Assembly (NCBI GenBank): GCA_002360325.1
Contig: DEQG01000147.1
Span: 1 to 20,981, forward strand
Direction: 5' to 3'
DNA: 20,981 nt
Origin: Salinicoccus sp. UBA3372
GTDB taxonomy: Bacteria > Bacillota > Bacilli > Staphylococcales > Salinicoccaceae
Shown here: one piece after another, positions 14,211 through 20,981 of the stretch
Numbering within the stretch: the first letter of the stretch is position 1
Layout of the letters: each line of letters begins with the position of its first letter
The notes under the pieces: generated by a model
What the model was told of the DNA's origin: nothing
The model's input: only the letters and a program-made list of their open reading frames with translations
Databases searched by the model: none
Position numbers and translations under genes: made by a program

Positions 14211-15641
14211 ATGGACTTTCAGGCGCTTGTCAATCAGCATAAGGGTTCACTGATCAAAGACTTGGTCGGATTACTGGAAATAGAAAGTGTAAAGGGGGAC
14301 AGGACAGAAAATGCACCGGTCGGGGAGGGCCCGAAAGCGGCCCTCGACTATATGCTTGAACTCGGTAAAAGGGATGGATTCATAACGAAAGAGGTCGATC
14401 ATCTGGCAGGTCACATCGAAGCCGGTGAAGGCGATGAAATATTCGGCGTATTGGGGCATGTGGATGTTGTGCCTCCGGGGAACGGATGGGATCATAAACC
14501 TTTTGACCCTGTCGTCACCGATGATTCGATTACTGCACGCGGTATACAGGATGATAAGGGACCGACGATGGCAGCCTACTATGCAATGAAAATACTTAAT
14601 GAACAGAATGTGGATTTCAAATTGAAAACGCGTCTGATCATCGGGACGGATGAGGAATCAGACTGGGAATGTACAAAAGCATACTTTGCGAGCGAAGAGA
14701 TGCCGGATGCGGGCTTTGCGCCGGATGCTGCATTTCCGCTCATATACGGTGAGAAAGGGATTACATCTTTCAATATAGTACAGAAACATACGATGCTGGA
14801 TGAGGAAGAGCCCAACATTGAATTGAAAGTTTTAATTTCCGGTGAAAGGTACAATATGGTGCCTGAAGAAGCGGAAGCAAAACTTAAGGTGATTCAAAAT
14901 ATGACCGAAGTCATCCAGTCATTCGAAGGATTCTTAAGAAGTACAGGTGCTGAAGGCAGCTATGAAGTGGATAACGGTTTCCTGAATATAAGAATCAAAG
15001 GGCAGAGCGTGCATGGTTCGACTCCGGAAGCGGGAGTGAATGCGGGCTTTATTCTGATTGAATTTCTGAGCACTATGGAACTCGATGATAATGCAATGAA
15101 TTTCCTGGATTTTGCGAATAAATATATCGTAGGCAATTATAAAGGAGAGCAATTCGATATGGCCCATACTCATGAGGATATGGGTGAGGTCAGTGTCAAC
15201 ACGGGCATGATAAATTATACGGAAGTTGACGGCGCCAGTTTCGGAGTCAACTTGAGATACCCGGAAGGGCTGGATTTCAACAGCGGAATCCATGCACTTA
15301 AGAGCAGAATACTCAATGAGGGATTCACGATTGAAGATCTGTCAGATGAACCGCCGCATTACGTAAACCCTGAAGATCCACTCGTTAAAGTACTTCTGGA
15401 CAGCTACAGAAACCATGTGGACGATGACACCGAACCATTTACGATCGGCGGCGGAACTTATGCAAGGACGCTCGAAAGAGGGGTCGCATTCGGTGCAATG
15501 TTCAATGAAACGGAAGATACGATGCATCAGAAAAATGAAACGATGCAAATCGATGAACTGCTGAAAGCCACTGCAATATACTTAGAGGCGATTTACAGAA
15601 TATGTGTAGAAGGTGAAGCCAATGAGAATCAGTTATTATAA
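14211..15641 (+). CDS. pepV: Dipeptidase PepV (M20 metallopeptidase)
   Basis: This 476-residue zinc dipeptidase of the M20 family removes N-terminal residues from dipeptides, including beta-Ala/D-Ala-containing ones in the family. Metal ligands and catalytic residues are visible: H83 and D85 in GHVDVVPPG, D115 in QDDKGP, general base E148 with ligand E149 in TDEESD, D172 in FAPDAAF, and the C-terminal histidine in DTMHQKNE. The lid domain lies between about 185 and 385. The start ATG has an aaggatg site. Its 3' end overlaps dat by 20 nt, the same pepV-dat pairing known in staphylococci, which links dipeptide breakdown to the alanine/D-glutamate pool. Confidence 0.96.
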   Translation: MDFQALVNQHKGSLIKDLVGLLEIESVKGDRTENAPVGEGPKAALDYMLELGKRDGFITKEVDHLAGHIEAGEGDEIFGVLGHVDVVPPGNGWDHKPFDPVVTDDSITARGIQDDKGPTMAAYYAMKILNEQNVDFKLKTRLIIGTDEESDWECTKAYFASEEMPDAGFAPDAAFPLIYGEKGITSFNIVQKHTMLDEEEPNIELKVLISGERYNMVPEEAEAKLKVIQNMTEVIQSFEGFLRSTGAEGSYEVDNGFLNIRIKGQSVHGSTPEAGVNAGFILIEFLSTMELDDNAMNFLDFANKYIVGNYKGEQFDMAHTHEDMGEVSVNTGMINYTEVDGASFGVNLRYPEGLDFNSGIHALKSRILNEGFTIEDLSDEPPHYVNPEDPLVKVLLDSYRNHVDDDTEPFTIGGGTYARTLERGVAFGAMFNETEDTMHQKNETMQIDELLKATAIYLEAIYRICVEGEANENQLL

Positions 15642-16470
15642 CGGACGGTACATGAACCATGAAGAAATGAGCATAAAAAGCGGAGACCGCGCATTTTATT
15701 TTGGCGACGGGGTCTATGAAGTCATCCGGATTTATGATGGTAATTTTTTCACTTTTGACGAGCATGTCGACAGACTGCTGCAAAGTGCCGAAGAGATTCT
15801 GATCAAAGATGTCAATCGCACGGAAGTAGTGGAAATACTCCGCGAAATAAAAGAACGCAACGCTATTCTTAACGGTGCACTCTACATCCAGGTATCAAGA
15901 GGGATCGCTCCGCGAGACCACGGTTTCCCTGATGTGACGAAACCGGTCATCTATGCAAGCATCAGAGAGGCAAAACGCCCTCTGTCATTGATGAACTCAG
16001 GTGTGGAAGCTGTGACCGCCGAAGACTACAGATGGCTGAAGTGTCATGTCAAAAGTCTTAATCTGCTGGCGAACGTCATGGAAAAACAGCATGCTGTGGA
16101 ACAGGGCGCCAAAGAGACGATACTGCACCGTGACGGTGTGGTGACAGAAGGATCTTCGACAAATGTTTTTATGGTGAAAAATGAAGTGCTGTTCACGCAT
16201 CCGGCAAACAATCTGATTTTGAACGGCATCACCCGGAGAGTGGTTCTCGGACTGGCAGAAGAAAATGATATCTCTGTCAGGGAAGAAGGTTTTACAGTGT
16301 CGGATATGAGTGAAGCGGATGAAGTATTCTATACAAGCACGACTCAGGAAATCATTCCGGTCGTCAAAGTGGACGGCAGACCGGTGGGTGACGGCAGCAC
16401 CGGCCAAATCACCCAGGATCTGCAGGAATACTTTAATAAAAAAATCACACAATTAAATTCAGTTAAATAA
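15622..16470 (+). CDS. dat: D-alanine aminotransferase
   Basis: This fold-type IV PLP enzyme interconverts D-alanine and D-glutamate with their keto acids, supplying D-Glu for peptidoglycan. With the ATG at 15622 the product is 282 residues, the length of the staphylococcal enzyme. Catalytic lysine is K144 in VKSLNLLANV; E176 in VTEGSSTN contacts the PLP nitrogen; the substrate-side blocks FGDGVYEVIR (28-37) and RGIAPRDHGFP (93-103) are present. An in-frame GTG at 15613 is rejected because the agaaggtg site covers it and is well spaced for the ATG. The start lies inside the pepV coding end, so translation is probably coupled. Confidence 0.96.
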   Translation: MRISYYNGRYMNHEEMSIKSGDRAFYFGDGVYEVIRIYDGNFFTFDEHVDRLLQSAEEILIKDVNRTEVVEILREIKERNAILNGALYIQVSRGIAPRDHGFPDVTKPVIYASIREAKRPLSLMNSGVEAVTAEDYRWLKCHVKSLNLLANVMEKQHAVEQGAKETILHRDGVVTEGSSTNVFMVKNEVLFTHPANNLILNGITRRVVLGLAEENDISVREEGFTVSDMSEADEVFYTSTTQEIIPVVKVDGRPVGDGSTGQITQDLQEYFNKKITQLNSVK

Positions 16471-16580
16471 AGTTAACGGGTGATATTACACTTATATTTT
16501 TTGGCATGGTGAAGCCTTATAAAATGTGACTTTGACGGCTGTTTCATTGCTGTTGCCATATAAATAAAAAAATATGAGTC

Positions 16581-16609
16581 TTGAAATCAAGCTGCAAACA
16601 CTATATTAT
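16581..16609 (+). promoter_or_regulatory. Probable promoter of the YtmP-like gene and trmB
   Basis: TTGAAA (16581-16586), 17 nt and TATTAT (16604-16609) give a good SigmaA match in the 217-nt gap after dat, with a start expected near 16616. The rest of the gap (16471-16580) shows no gene or clear structure. Confidence 0.55.
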
Positions 16610-16630
16610 TTTAATCACGAAACAAAAAAG

Positions 16631-16664
16631 GGCGCTATTATAAATGATTATTTCAGCGTCTTTT
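16631..16664 (+). terminator. Hairpin followed by TTTT between dat and the YtmP-like gene
   Basis: ggcgct (16631-16636) pairs with agcgtc (16655-16660), with one G-U pair, and an inner ataa/ttat adds to the stem; TTTT follows. It could end the dat transcript, but it lies downstream of the promoter at 16581 and so would also be in the leader of the YtmP-like gene, 23 nt before its start codon. Confidence 0.45.
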
Positions 16665-16687
16665 AAGGATGAAGAGAGGTGTGGAAT

Positions 16688-17479
16688 TTGGAGCATTTCT
16701 ATCAGCTCGGCTGGACACTGGACCCGGCAGGCGGCGCATCAGGTGAAGCTTATAAAGCTGAACAGGATGGCCGGAAACTCTTTCTGAAACGCAATGCCAG
16801 CCCCTTTTTAGCAGCACTATCAGCAGAAGGTATAGTGCCAAAGTTGGTTTGGACGAAACGTATAGAAACAGGCGAGGTCGTAACAGCACAGCATTGGAAG
16901 AATGGCCGTGAGCTGACCCATGAAGAGATGTCTTCAAATAGGGTGGCAGCGTTGATGAAGAAGATTCATTCGTCTGGACCGTTGCTGACCATGCTTAAGA
17001 AAATAGGCATGAAACCGATGCTGCCCGATTTATTACTGAATAAAATTCAATCTTCATTATCCCCTAAAGTGAATGCACACCACACTGTAAGAAGTGCCAT
17101 TCAATATTTAGAAAATGAAATCCCCAAACTGGATCAGTCATTGAGCACGGTTTGTCATGGTGATGTAAATCACAACAACTGGCTGCTTTCTGACCAGGAT
17201 GAATTATTCCTTGTCGATTGGGAAGGTGCAATGATTGCAGATCCTGCAATAGATATCGGTATTATCCTGTACACTTATGTTCCGGCTGATAAATGGGATG
17301 AATGGCTGGAGTCTTACGGCATAAAATATGATAGAGATTTGAGGAAGCGCATGAAGTGGTATACTCTGGTCCAGGCGATTACGATGGTACAGTGGTATGA
17401 AGACCATAAGCGTTTTAAAGATATGAACGACTGGATACTGTTCTTGAACCATGTGACAAAGAGAGACCGGTTCATCTAG
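16688..17479 (+). CDS. Phosphotransferase family protein (YtmP-like, choline/aminoglycoside kinase fold)
   Basis: This 263-residue kinase-like protein is of the APH/choline kinase superfamily. Brenner's motif is CHGDVNHNNW (156-165), giving catalytic D159 and N164, and the metal-binding DxG equivalent is VDWEGA (176-181, D177). The N-terminal GWTLDPAGGASGEAYKA (8-24) is the nucleotide loop region and FLKR (32-35) holds the ATP lysine. The natural substrate of YtmP proteins is unknown; drug resistance should not be assumed. The TTG at 16688 is preferred because agagg lies 8 nt upstream; a GTG at 16679 is part of that site. It precedes trmB by 25 nt, a staphylococcal and Bacillus gene order. 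Confidence 0.9.
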   Translation: MEHFYQLGWTLDPAGGASGEAYKAEQDGRKLFLKRNASPFLAALSAEGIVPKLVWTKRIETGEVVTAQHWKNGRELTHEEMSSNRVAALMKKIHSSGPLLTMLKKIGMKPMLPDLLLNKIQSSLSPKVNAHHTVRSAIQYLENEIPKLDQSLSTVCHGDVNHNNWLLSDQDELFLVDWEGAMIADPAIDIGIILYTYVPADKWDEWLESYGIKYDRDLRKRMKWYTLVQAITMVQWYEDHKRFKDMNDWILFLNHVTKRDRFI

Positions 17480-17504
17480 CGGTAAAATTGAATGGAGCAG
17501 CAGG

Positions 17505-18137
17505 ATGAGAATTCGTAACAAACCGTGGGCCATGGATTATTTGAAAGAAAATGGCCATATCGTAGATACAGAAATGAATTATAAAAACAAGGTCAAAAAT
17601 TTCTTTGACACCGAACAGCCTCTGCACATTGAAGTGGGTACGGGAATGGGCACATTCATTACAGAACTGGCCGCAAGAAATCCCGATATCAATTTCCTCG
17701 GCATCGAGCTGGATAAAAACATCATCATCAGAGTGGTCGAAAAGATCATTGAACTGGATTTGAGAAATATCAGACTGGCACTGCTGGATGCCAACGTCAT
17801 CAGTGACTATCTGAATGAAGATGAAGTTTCTAAAATTTACTTGAATTTTTCAGACCCGTGGCCGAAAACGAGGCACGCCAGAAGACGTCTTACCTACCAT
17901 ACATTCTTAAAGCAGTATCATCATCTTTTGGATGAGGGCGGCAGCCTGCAGTTTAAAACGGACAACCGGGGTTTATTCGAATACAGCTTACAAAGTATGA
18001 ACGAATACGGTATGAAGTTCGAGGAGATTAAACTTGATCTGCATGATGATGAACCGGAAGACAATATACGTACTGAGTATGAAGAGAAATTCTCAAGGAA
18101 CGGCAGCAGAATATATTTATTGAAAGCATCTTTTTAA
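17505..18137 (+). CDS. trmB: tRNA (guanine46-N7)-methyltransferase
   Basis: This 210-residue SAM-dependent enzyme makes m7G at position 46 of the tRNA variable loop. The SAM-binding loop is EVGTGMG (43-49), E68 follows in GIELDKN, and the TrmB signature IYLNFSDPWPKTRHARRR runs from 111 to 128; the late block KTDNRGLF and the NIRTEYEEKF tail are also typical. The ATG is preceded by a weak site (ggagcagcagg). It is likely cotranscribed with the YtmP-like gene. Its last codons (Lys-Ala-Ser-Phe-stop) form the left arm, loop and first right-arm bases of the terminator hairpin. Confidence 0.97.
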   Translation: MRIRNKPWAMDYLKENGHIVDTEMNYKNKVKNFFDTEQPLHIEVGTGMGTFITELAARNPDINFLGIELDKNIIIRVVEKIIELDLRNIRLALLDANVISDYLNEDEVSKIYLNFSDPWPKTRHARRRLTYHTFLKQYHHLLDEGGSLQFKTDNRGLFEYSLQSMNEYGMKFEEIKLDLHDDEPEDNIRTEYEEKFSRNGSRIYLLKASF

Positions 18138-18149
18138 GATGCTTTTTTT
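18123..18149 (+). terminator. Terminator embedded in the end of trmB
   Basis: A perfect 10-bp stem (aaagcatctt 18123-18132 with aagatgcttt 18136-18145), a TTT loop and a run of seven T. The trmB stop codon is at 18135-18137, inside the hairpin. Confidence 0.92.
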
Positions 18150-18162
18150 CTTTGCAATGTAA

Positions 18163-18190
18163 TTATCGGTAAAGAATGATAAAATATAAT
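18163..18190 (+). promoter_or_regulatory. Possible promoter of the PatB/MalY-like gene
   Basis: A perfect TATAAT (18185-18190) lies 31 nt before the TTG start. The -35 is poor (TTATCG, 18163-18168, 16-nt spacing). No S-box or T-box structure is seen in the short leader. Confidence 0.4.
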
Positions 18191-18220
18191 GTGAAGAAAT
18201 TATACGTGGAGGGGAAACTT

Positions 18221-19423
18221 TTGAGCAATTTCAATTTCAATAAAGAAACGACCAGAGAAGGCACTTACAGTATTCAGTATGAAGGCACGGAGCCGTTATT
18301 CGGACGTACCGGGCTCGCACCATTCTGGATAGCTGATATGGATATTGAAACACCTGAAGCCATTACAGAGGCAATAAAAAAAAGGCTGGATAACGGCATT
18401 TTCGGTTATACAATCTGGAAGAACTCCAAATTTTACGGACCTGTCAAACAGTGGTGGAAATCCCGCTACGATGTGGATCTGACGGATGACATGATCACAT
18501 ATGCGCCGTCTGTCCTGTACACGGTGAGCGAGGTTCTGCGACTACACTCCGACAAGGGTGACGGGGTCATCCTGAACATGCCGACATACAATGCGTTTTT
18601 GAAAGTGTTAAAGGGCAATGACCGCAAAGTGGTGCCATGCTCTCTGATCGAAGAGGATAATGAGTACACCTTCGACTTTGAGCACTTTGAAAAACTGTGC
18701 CAGGCACCTGAAAATAAAGTGTTCGTCCATTGCAACCCGCATAACCCGACAGGGAAGGTCTGGTCAAGAGAAGATCTGCAGAAGATGAAGGATATCTGTC
18801 TTCGCAATGATGTATTTTTCGTCAGTGACGAGATTCATATGGATTTCGTAAGACCGAAAGAGAAATTTGTCTCCATGACTGAACTGATGGACGAGGGCGA
18901 TCCGATCATTGTGACGACGTGCCTCGGGAAAACTTTCAACCTGGCAAGCATACCGCATTCATATTTCATCACTAAAAATAAAGAGCTTAGAAATAAGATC
19001 GTCTATGAATATGACCACCGCTACAATGTGGGCACGGCAAGCAGTCTTGTGCTGGCTGCGATTGACGCTGCATATACGGACTGCGGTGAGTGGGTGGATG
19101 AGCTGAACGATCATCTGGAAGGTAACTTTGACTATATCGAGGAATATATCAATGAACATCTTTCCGAATATCTGTCATTCAAAAAACCCGAGTCCACGTA
19201 TTTAGCCTGGATCAGCTTTGAGAAATGCGGAATCGAAGACGCCGAGATGCATAAGGCGCTTGTGGATTTTGGGGGCATTGCAGTGTCGCCGGGCCATATA
19301 TACGATGTTGCCGACAACGGACGGTTCCGTATGAATGTCGCATCCAGCAGAATGCGAATTGAATCAGGCATGGAACGCATTCATAAGGCTATTGAAAAGC
19401 TCAAAGAAGACGGCAGACTATAA
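18221..19423 (+). CDS. PatB/MalY-family PLP enzyme, probable cystathionine beta-lyase / C-S lyase
   Basis: This 400-residue fold-type I PLP enzyme belongs to the MalY/PatB branch, whose members cleave C-S bonds in cystathionine or cysteine conjugates. The family opening FWIADMDIETPEAI is at 35-48; NPHNPTGK is at 172-179; SDEIHMDF at 202-209 includes the PLP-stacking and nitrogen-binding residues; the Schiff-base lysine is K237 in LGKTFNLAS; the carboxylate-binding arginine lies in the FRMNVASSR region near 380. The start is TTG 18221, with gtggagggg ending 6 nt upstream; longer in-frame starts would run over this site and the -10. No sulfur-metabolism genes are adjacent. True aminotransferase activity cannot be excluded. 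Confidence 0.9.
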   Translation: MSNFNFNKETTREGTYSIQYEGTEPLFGRTGLAPFWIADMDIETPEAITEAIKKRLDNGIFGYTIWKNSKFYGPVKQWWKSRYDVDLTDDMITYAPSVLYTVSEVLRLHSDKGDGVILNMPTYNAFLKVLKGNDRKVVPCSLIEEDNEYTFDFEHFEKLCQAPENKVFVHCNPHNPTGKVWSREDLQKMKDICLRNDVFFVSDEIHMDFVRPKEKFVSMTELMDEGDPIIVTTCLGKTFNLASIPHSYFITKNKELRNKIVYEYDHRYNVGTASSLVLAAIDAAYTDCGEWVDELNDHLEGNFDYIEEYINEHLSEYLSFKKPESTYLAWISFEKCGIEDAEMHKALVDFGGIAVSPGHIYDVADNGRFRMNVASSRMRIESGMERIHKAIEKLKEDGRL

Positions 19424-19432
19424 AAGGGCAAA

Positions 19433-19462
19433 AAAACAGGAGATTACTGATTAGTAATCTCC
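19433..19462 (-). terminator. Terminator at the end of the PepSY-like gene
   Basis: A perfect 9-bp stem (ggagattac 19439-19447 with gtaatctcc 19454-19462) and 6-nt loop is followed on the minus strand by TG and seven T. The left part of the hairpin on that strand is made by the last codons of the PepSY-like gene, and its stop codon is in the stem. It also sits 15 nt after the plus-strand PatB-like gene, but the plus side has no T tract. Confidence 0.85.
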
Positions 19463-19740
19463 ATGATTTCACCTGTATAAGCATCAGCCATAAACTGGTA
19501 TTTTGAAACATCTTCACCTTCACCAACATGTATGATGCCGTTGATCACTTTGGATTTCATTCCAAGGAAGTTTCTTTCGTCCGTCTGGTAATCCAGAGAG
19601 ATGAATGAAACATCATCGAATTGTAAGTGTAAACCGTCAATTACTTTTTGAGCATCAACTGTCCTGTAAAGGAAAAACCAGATTAATGCCGGTACAGAAG
19701 TGATGACTGTAAATAATAAAAATATTCTGCGTTTTGACAT
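19444..19740 (-). CDS. Small membrane-anchored PepSY-like protein
   Basis: The 98-residue protein has a cytosolic MSKRR start, one membrane helix at about 6-24 (IFLLFTVITSVPALIWFFL) and an extracytoplasmic domain of about 70 residues. The C-terminal KYQFMADAYTGEIMEI resembles the closing beta strands of PepSY domains, which are linked to peptidase inhibition or envelope regulation. The match is short, so this is a moderate call and 'hypothetical membrane protein' is the alternative. A near-perfect aaggaggt site lies 6 nt before the ATG. It is divergent from the M42 peptidase gene, a neighbour that might or might not be functionally related. Confidence 0.8.
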   Translation of the reverse strand: MSKRRIFLLFTVITSVPALIWFFLYRTVDAQKVIDGLHLQFDDVSFISLDYQTDERNFLGMKSKVINGIIHVGEGEDVSKYQFMADAYTGEIMEITNQ

Positions 19741-19762
19741 AAAACTACCTCCTTAAATGTAG

Positions 19763-19790
19763 TTTACCATATGAAATAAATGAATATCAT
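19763..19790 (+). promoter_or_regulatory. Possible promoter of the M42 peptidase gene
   Basis: TTTACC (19763-19768) and TATCAT (19785-19790) are 16 nt apart in the 67-nt divergent gap. The leader would be only about 11 nt long. Weak evidence. Confidence 0.3.
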
Positions 19791-19807
19791 CTTAAAGGGG
19801 AATTATC

Positions 19808-20887
19808 ATGAATTTATCACAAAAAACTTTGGATAGAATGAAAACTTTAACTGAGCTGCATGGGGCACCGGGCTTTGAAAATCTTGTAAGAGAGTATTTG
19901 AGAAAAGAGCTTGAGCCGCTTTCCGATGAAATCATCACAGACGGCCTGGGCGGAATTTTTGCCGTTAAGAAGAGCGGTAATGAAAATGCACCAAAAGTGA
20001 TGATCGCAGCACATATGGATGAAGTAGGTTTCATGGTGACAGAACTAAAAAAGAACGGACTGATTAAATTTGTACCGCTCGGAGGATGGTCGAGCGATGT
20101 TTTATTAAGCCAGAAATTGAAGTTGCGCACACGTGATGATAAAGAAATCACGGGCATCGTCGGCAGTGTGCCGATCCATTTCCGTAAAGGCGGAAAGGAT
20201 AAAAAGACAGAGATAAAGGATATGCTTTTTGATGTCGGTGCGGACAGCGAGGAAGAACTGAGGGAAATGGGCATCGGAGTCGGTGACTCGATCGTTCCTG
20301 ATGTCCAGTTTGAAGTGATGGAGAATGACAACAAGCTTCTGGCCAAGGCATGGGATAACAGGTATGGCTGTCTCATAGCGATAGAAGTGCTGGAATCACT
20401 TAAGGATGTGGAACTGGACTGTAATCTGTATGTCGGCGCAAACGTCCAGGAAGAAGTGGGCTTAAGAGGTGCCAAAGTGAGCAGCAACATGGTCAGGCCT
20501 GATGTTGCATTTGTCGTGGACTGCTCTCCTGCAAACGATATGATGGGTAAAAAAGAAGATATGGGCAAAATCGGCGGAGGCACCTTACTTCGCATAATGG
20601 ACCGTTCAATGATATTATCCAAGCCTATGCGCGAGTATATGATTGATACTGCAGAGGAAAATAATATAAAATATCAGTATTACACTTCACCCGGCGGTAC
20701 GGATGCCGGGAGTATACATGTTTCAAATGAAGGTGTCATTTCGGGAGTTGTCGGTATTTGTGCACGGTATATCCACACTTCTCACTCGATTATCGACTAT
20801 AATGATTATATAGAAGCACACAAGTTCCTGTCAGAGCTGGTGAAGGGCGTAGATTCTGAAGTCATTGAAACATTAAACGGCCGTTAA
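19808..20887 (+). CDS. M42 family metallopeptidase (glutamyl aminopeptidase/YtoP-like)
   Basis: This 359-residue cytosolic di-metal aminopeptidase of family M42 forms large oligomers in known members and trims N-terminal residues from peptides. The metal and catalytic residues are all present: H69 and D71 in AAHMDEVGF, D183 in AWDNRYGC, the base E215 with ligand E216 in VQEEVGLRGAK, D238 in VVDCSPAND, and H323 in RYIHTSHS. The SPGGTDAG loop is at 294-301. Cellulase/endoglucanase labels sometimes attached to this family are historical. The ATG has aaagggg 8 nt upstream. The next gene begins 17 nt later and is probably cotranscribed. Confidence 0.95.
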   Translation: MNLSQKTLDRMKTLTELHGAPGFENLVREYLRKELEPLSDEIITDGLGGIFAVKKSGNENAPKVMIAAHMDEVGFMVTELKKNGLIKFVPLGGWSSDVLLSQKLKLRTRDDKEITGIVGSVPIHFRKGGKDKKTEIKDMLFDVGADSEEELREMGIGVGDSIVPDVQFEVMENDNKLLAKAWDNRYGCLIAIEVLESLKDVELDCNLYVGANVQEEVGLRGAKVSSNMVRPDVAFVVDCSPANDMMGKKEDMGKIGGGTLLRIMDRSMILSKPMREYMIDTAEENNIKYQYYTSPGGTDAGSIHVSNEGVISGVVGICARYIHTSHSIIDYNDYIEAHKFLSELVKGVDSEVIETLNGR

Positions 20888-20904
20888 GCGGGCGGGATAA
20901 TAAT

Positions 20905-20981
20905 ATGAGAAAATTATTAAGACGCTGGTTCATTGATGGTATGAGCTTTATGGCTTTAGGACTGTTTTCTTCTTTGATCAT
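20905..20981 (+). CDS. N-terminus of a probable PTS EIIC-type membrane protein (cut by window end)
   Basis: Only the first 25 codons are present. They read MRKLLRRWFIDGMSFMALG followed by the start of a hydrophobic helix (LFSSLII). The FIDG-S-MALGLF-SLI pattern resembles the opening of the PTS_EIIC_2-type transporter family. This is recognised from a short stretch only, so substrate and family remain tentative. The ribosome site is weak (gcgggcggga), consistent with translation following the M42 gene. Confidence 0.55.
   Translation, partial: MRKLLRRWFIDGMSFMALGLFSSLI

Noticed and set aside
16473..16559. 28-residue basic minus-strand open frame between dat and the YtmP-like gene
   Set aside because: ATG start but no ribosome site upstream and no recognisable similarity; too short to support.
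16574..16666. 30-residue plus-strand open frame in the same gap
   Set aside because: No ribosome site, and it spans the promoter and hairpin predicted for the YtmP-like gene.

Overview
The window is a compact, gene-dense piece of a low-to-middle GC Firmicutes chromosome. Its proteins read as Staphylococcaceae: Dat, TrmB, PepV, LeuS and MnmM all have staphylococcal length and motifs, starts include TTG with strong AGGAGG-like ribosome sites, and a T-box controls leuS. The base composition looks richer in GC than typical Staphylococcus, so a Jeotgalicoccus/Salinicoccus-like relative is my best guess (inference; no 16S gene is present). There is no phage, IS element, CRISPR array, tRNA or rRNA. 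Most of the window is conserved housekeeping chromosome.

Layout. 1-3123: proline dehydrogenase and a gamma-carbonic-anhydrase-like protein on the minus strand, a divergent alpha/beta-hydrolase-fold protein whose catalytic residues look lost, and the tRNA wobble-uridine methyltransferase MnmM converging on it across a shared terminator. 3222-5978: an operon of ABC ATPase, ABC permease and O6-alkylguanine-DNA alkyltransferase, joined by overlaps. 5993-8660: promoter, leucine T-box leader and leuS. 8682-9026: the wreck of a DUF421 (YetF-type) membrane protein gene. 9148-9474: an IsdG-type heme-degrading monooxygenase. 9512-9718: a structured intergenic stretch with a motif recurring every 51 nt. 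9719-10972 (minus): a HI0933/YtfP flavoprotein, divergent from murJ (lipid II flippase) plus an RsuA/RluB-type pseudouridine synthase. 13375-14071: an 11-residue-periodic LEA-like protein behind a likely SigmaB promoter. 14211-16470: pepV and dat, overlapping. 16688-18137: YtmP-like kinase and trmB. 18221-19423: a PatB/MalY aminotransferase-fold lyase. 19444-20981: a PepSY-like membrane protein (minus), an M42 aminopeptidase, and the first codons of a probable PTS EIIC-type membrane protein that runs off the end.

Themes. Translation and RNA modification (leuS, mnmM, trmB, pseudouridine synthase), peptide and D-amino-acid supply for the wall (pepV, dat, M42 peptidase, murJ) and stress protection (ogt, LEA-like protein) dominate. 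The points most worth a second look are the LEA-like SigmaB gene, the catalytically dead hydrolase, the DUF421 pseudogene, the 51-nt periodic intergenic element, and the repeated use of terminator hairpins that lie inside the last codons of genes. I see no clear new multi-gene system.
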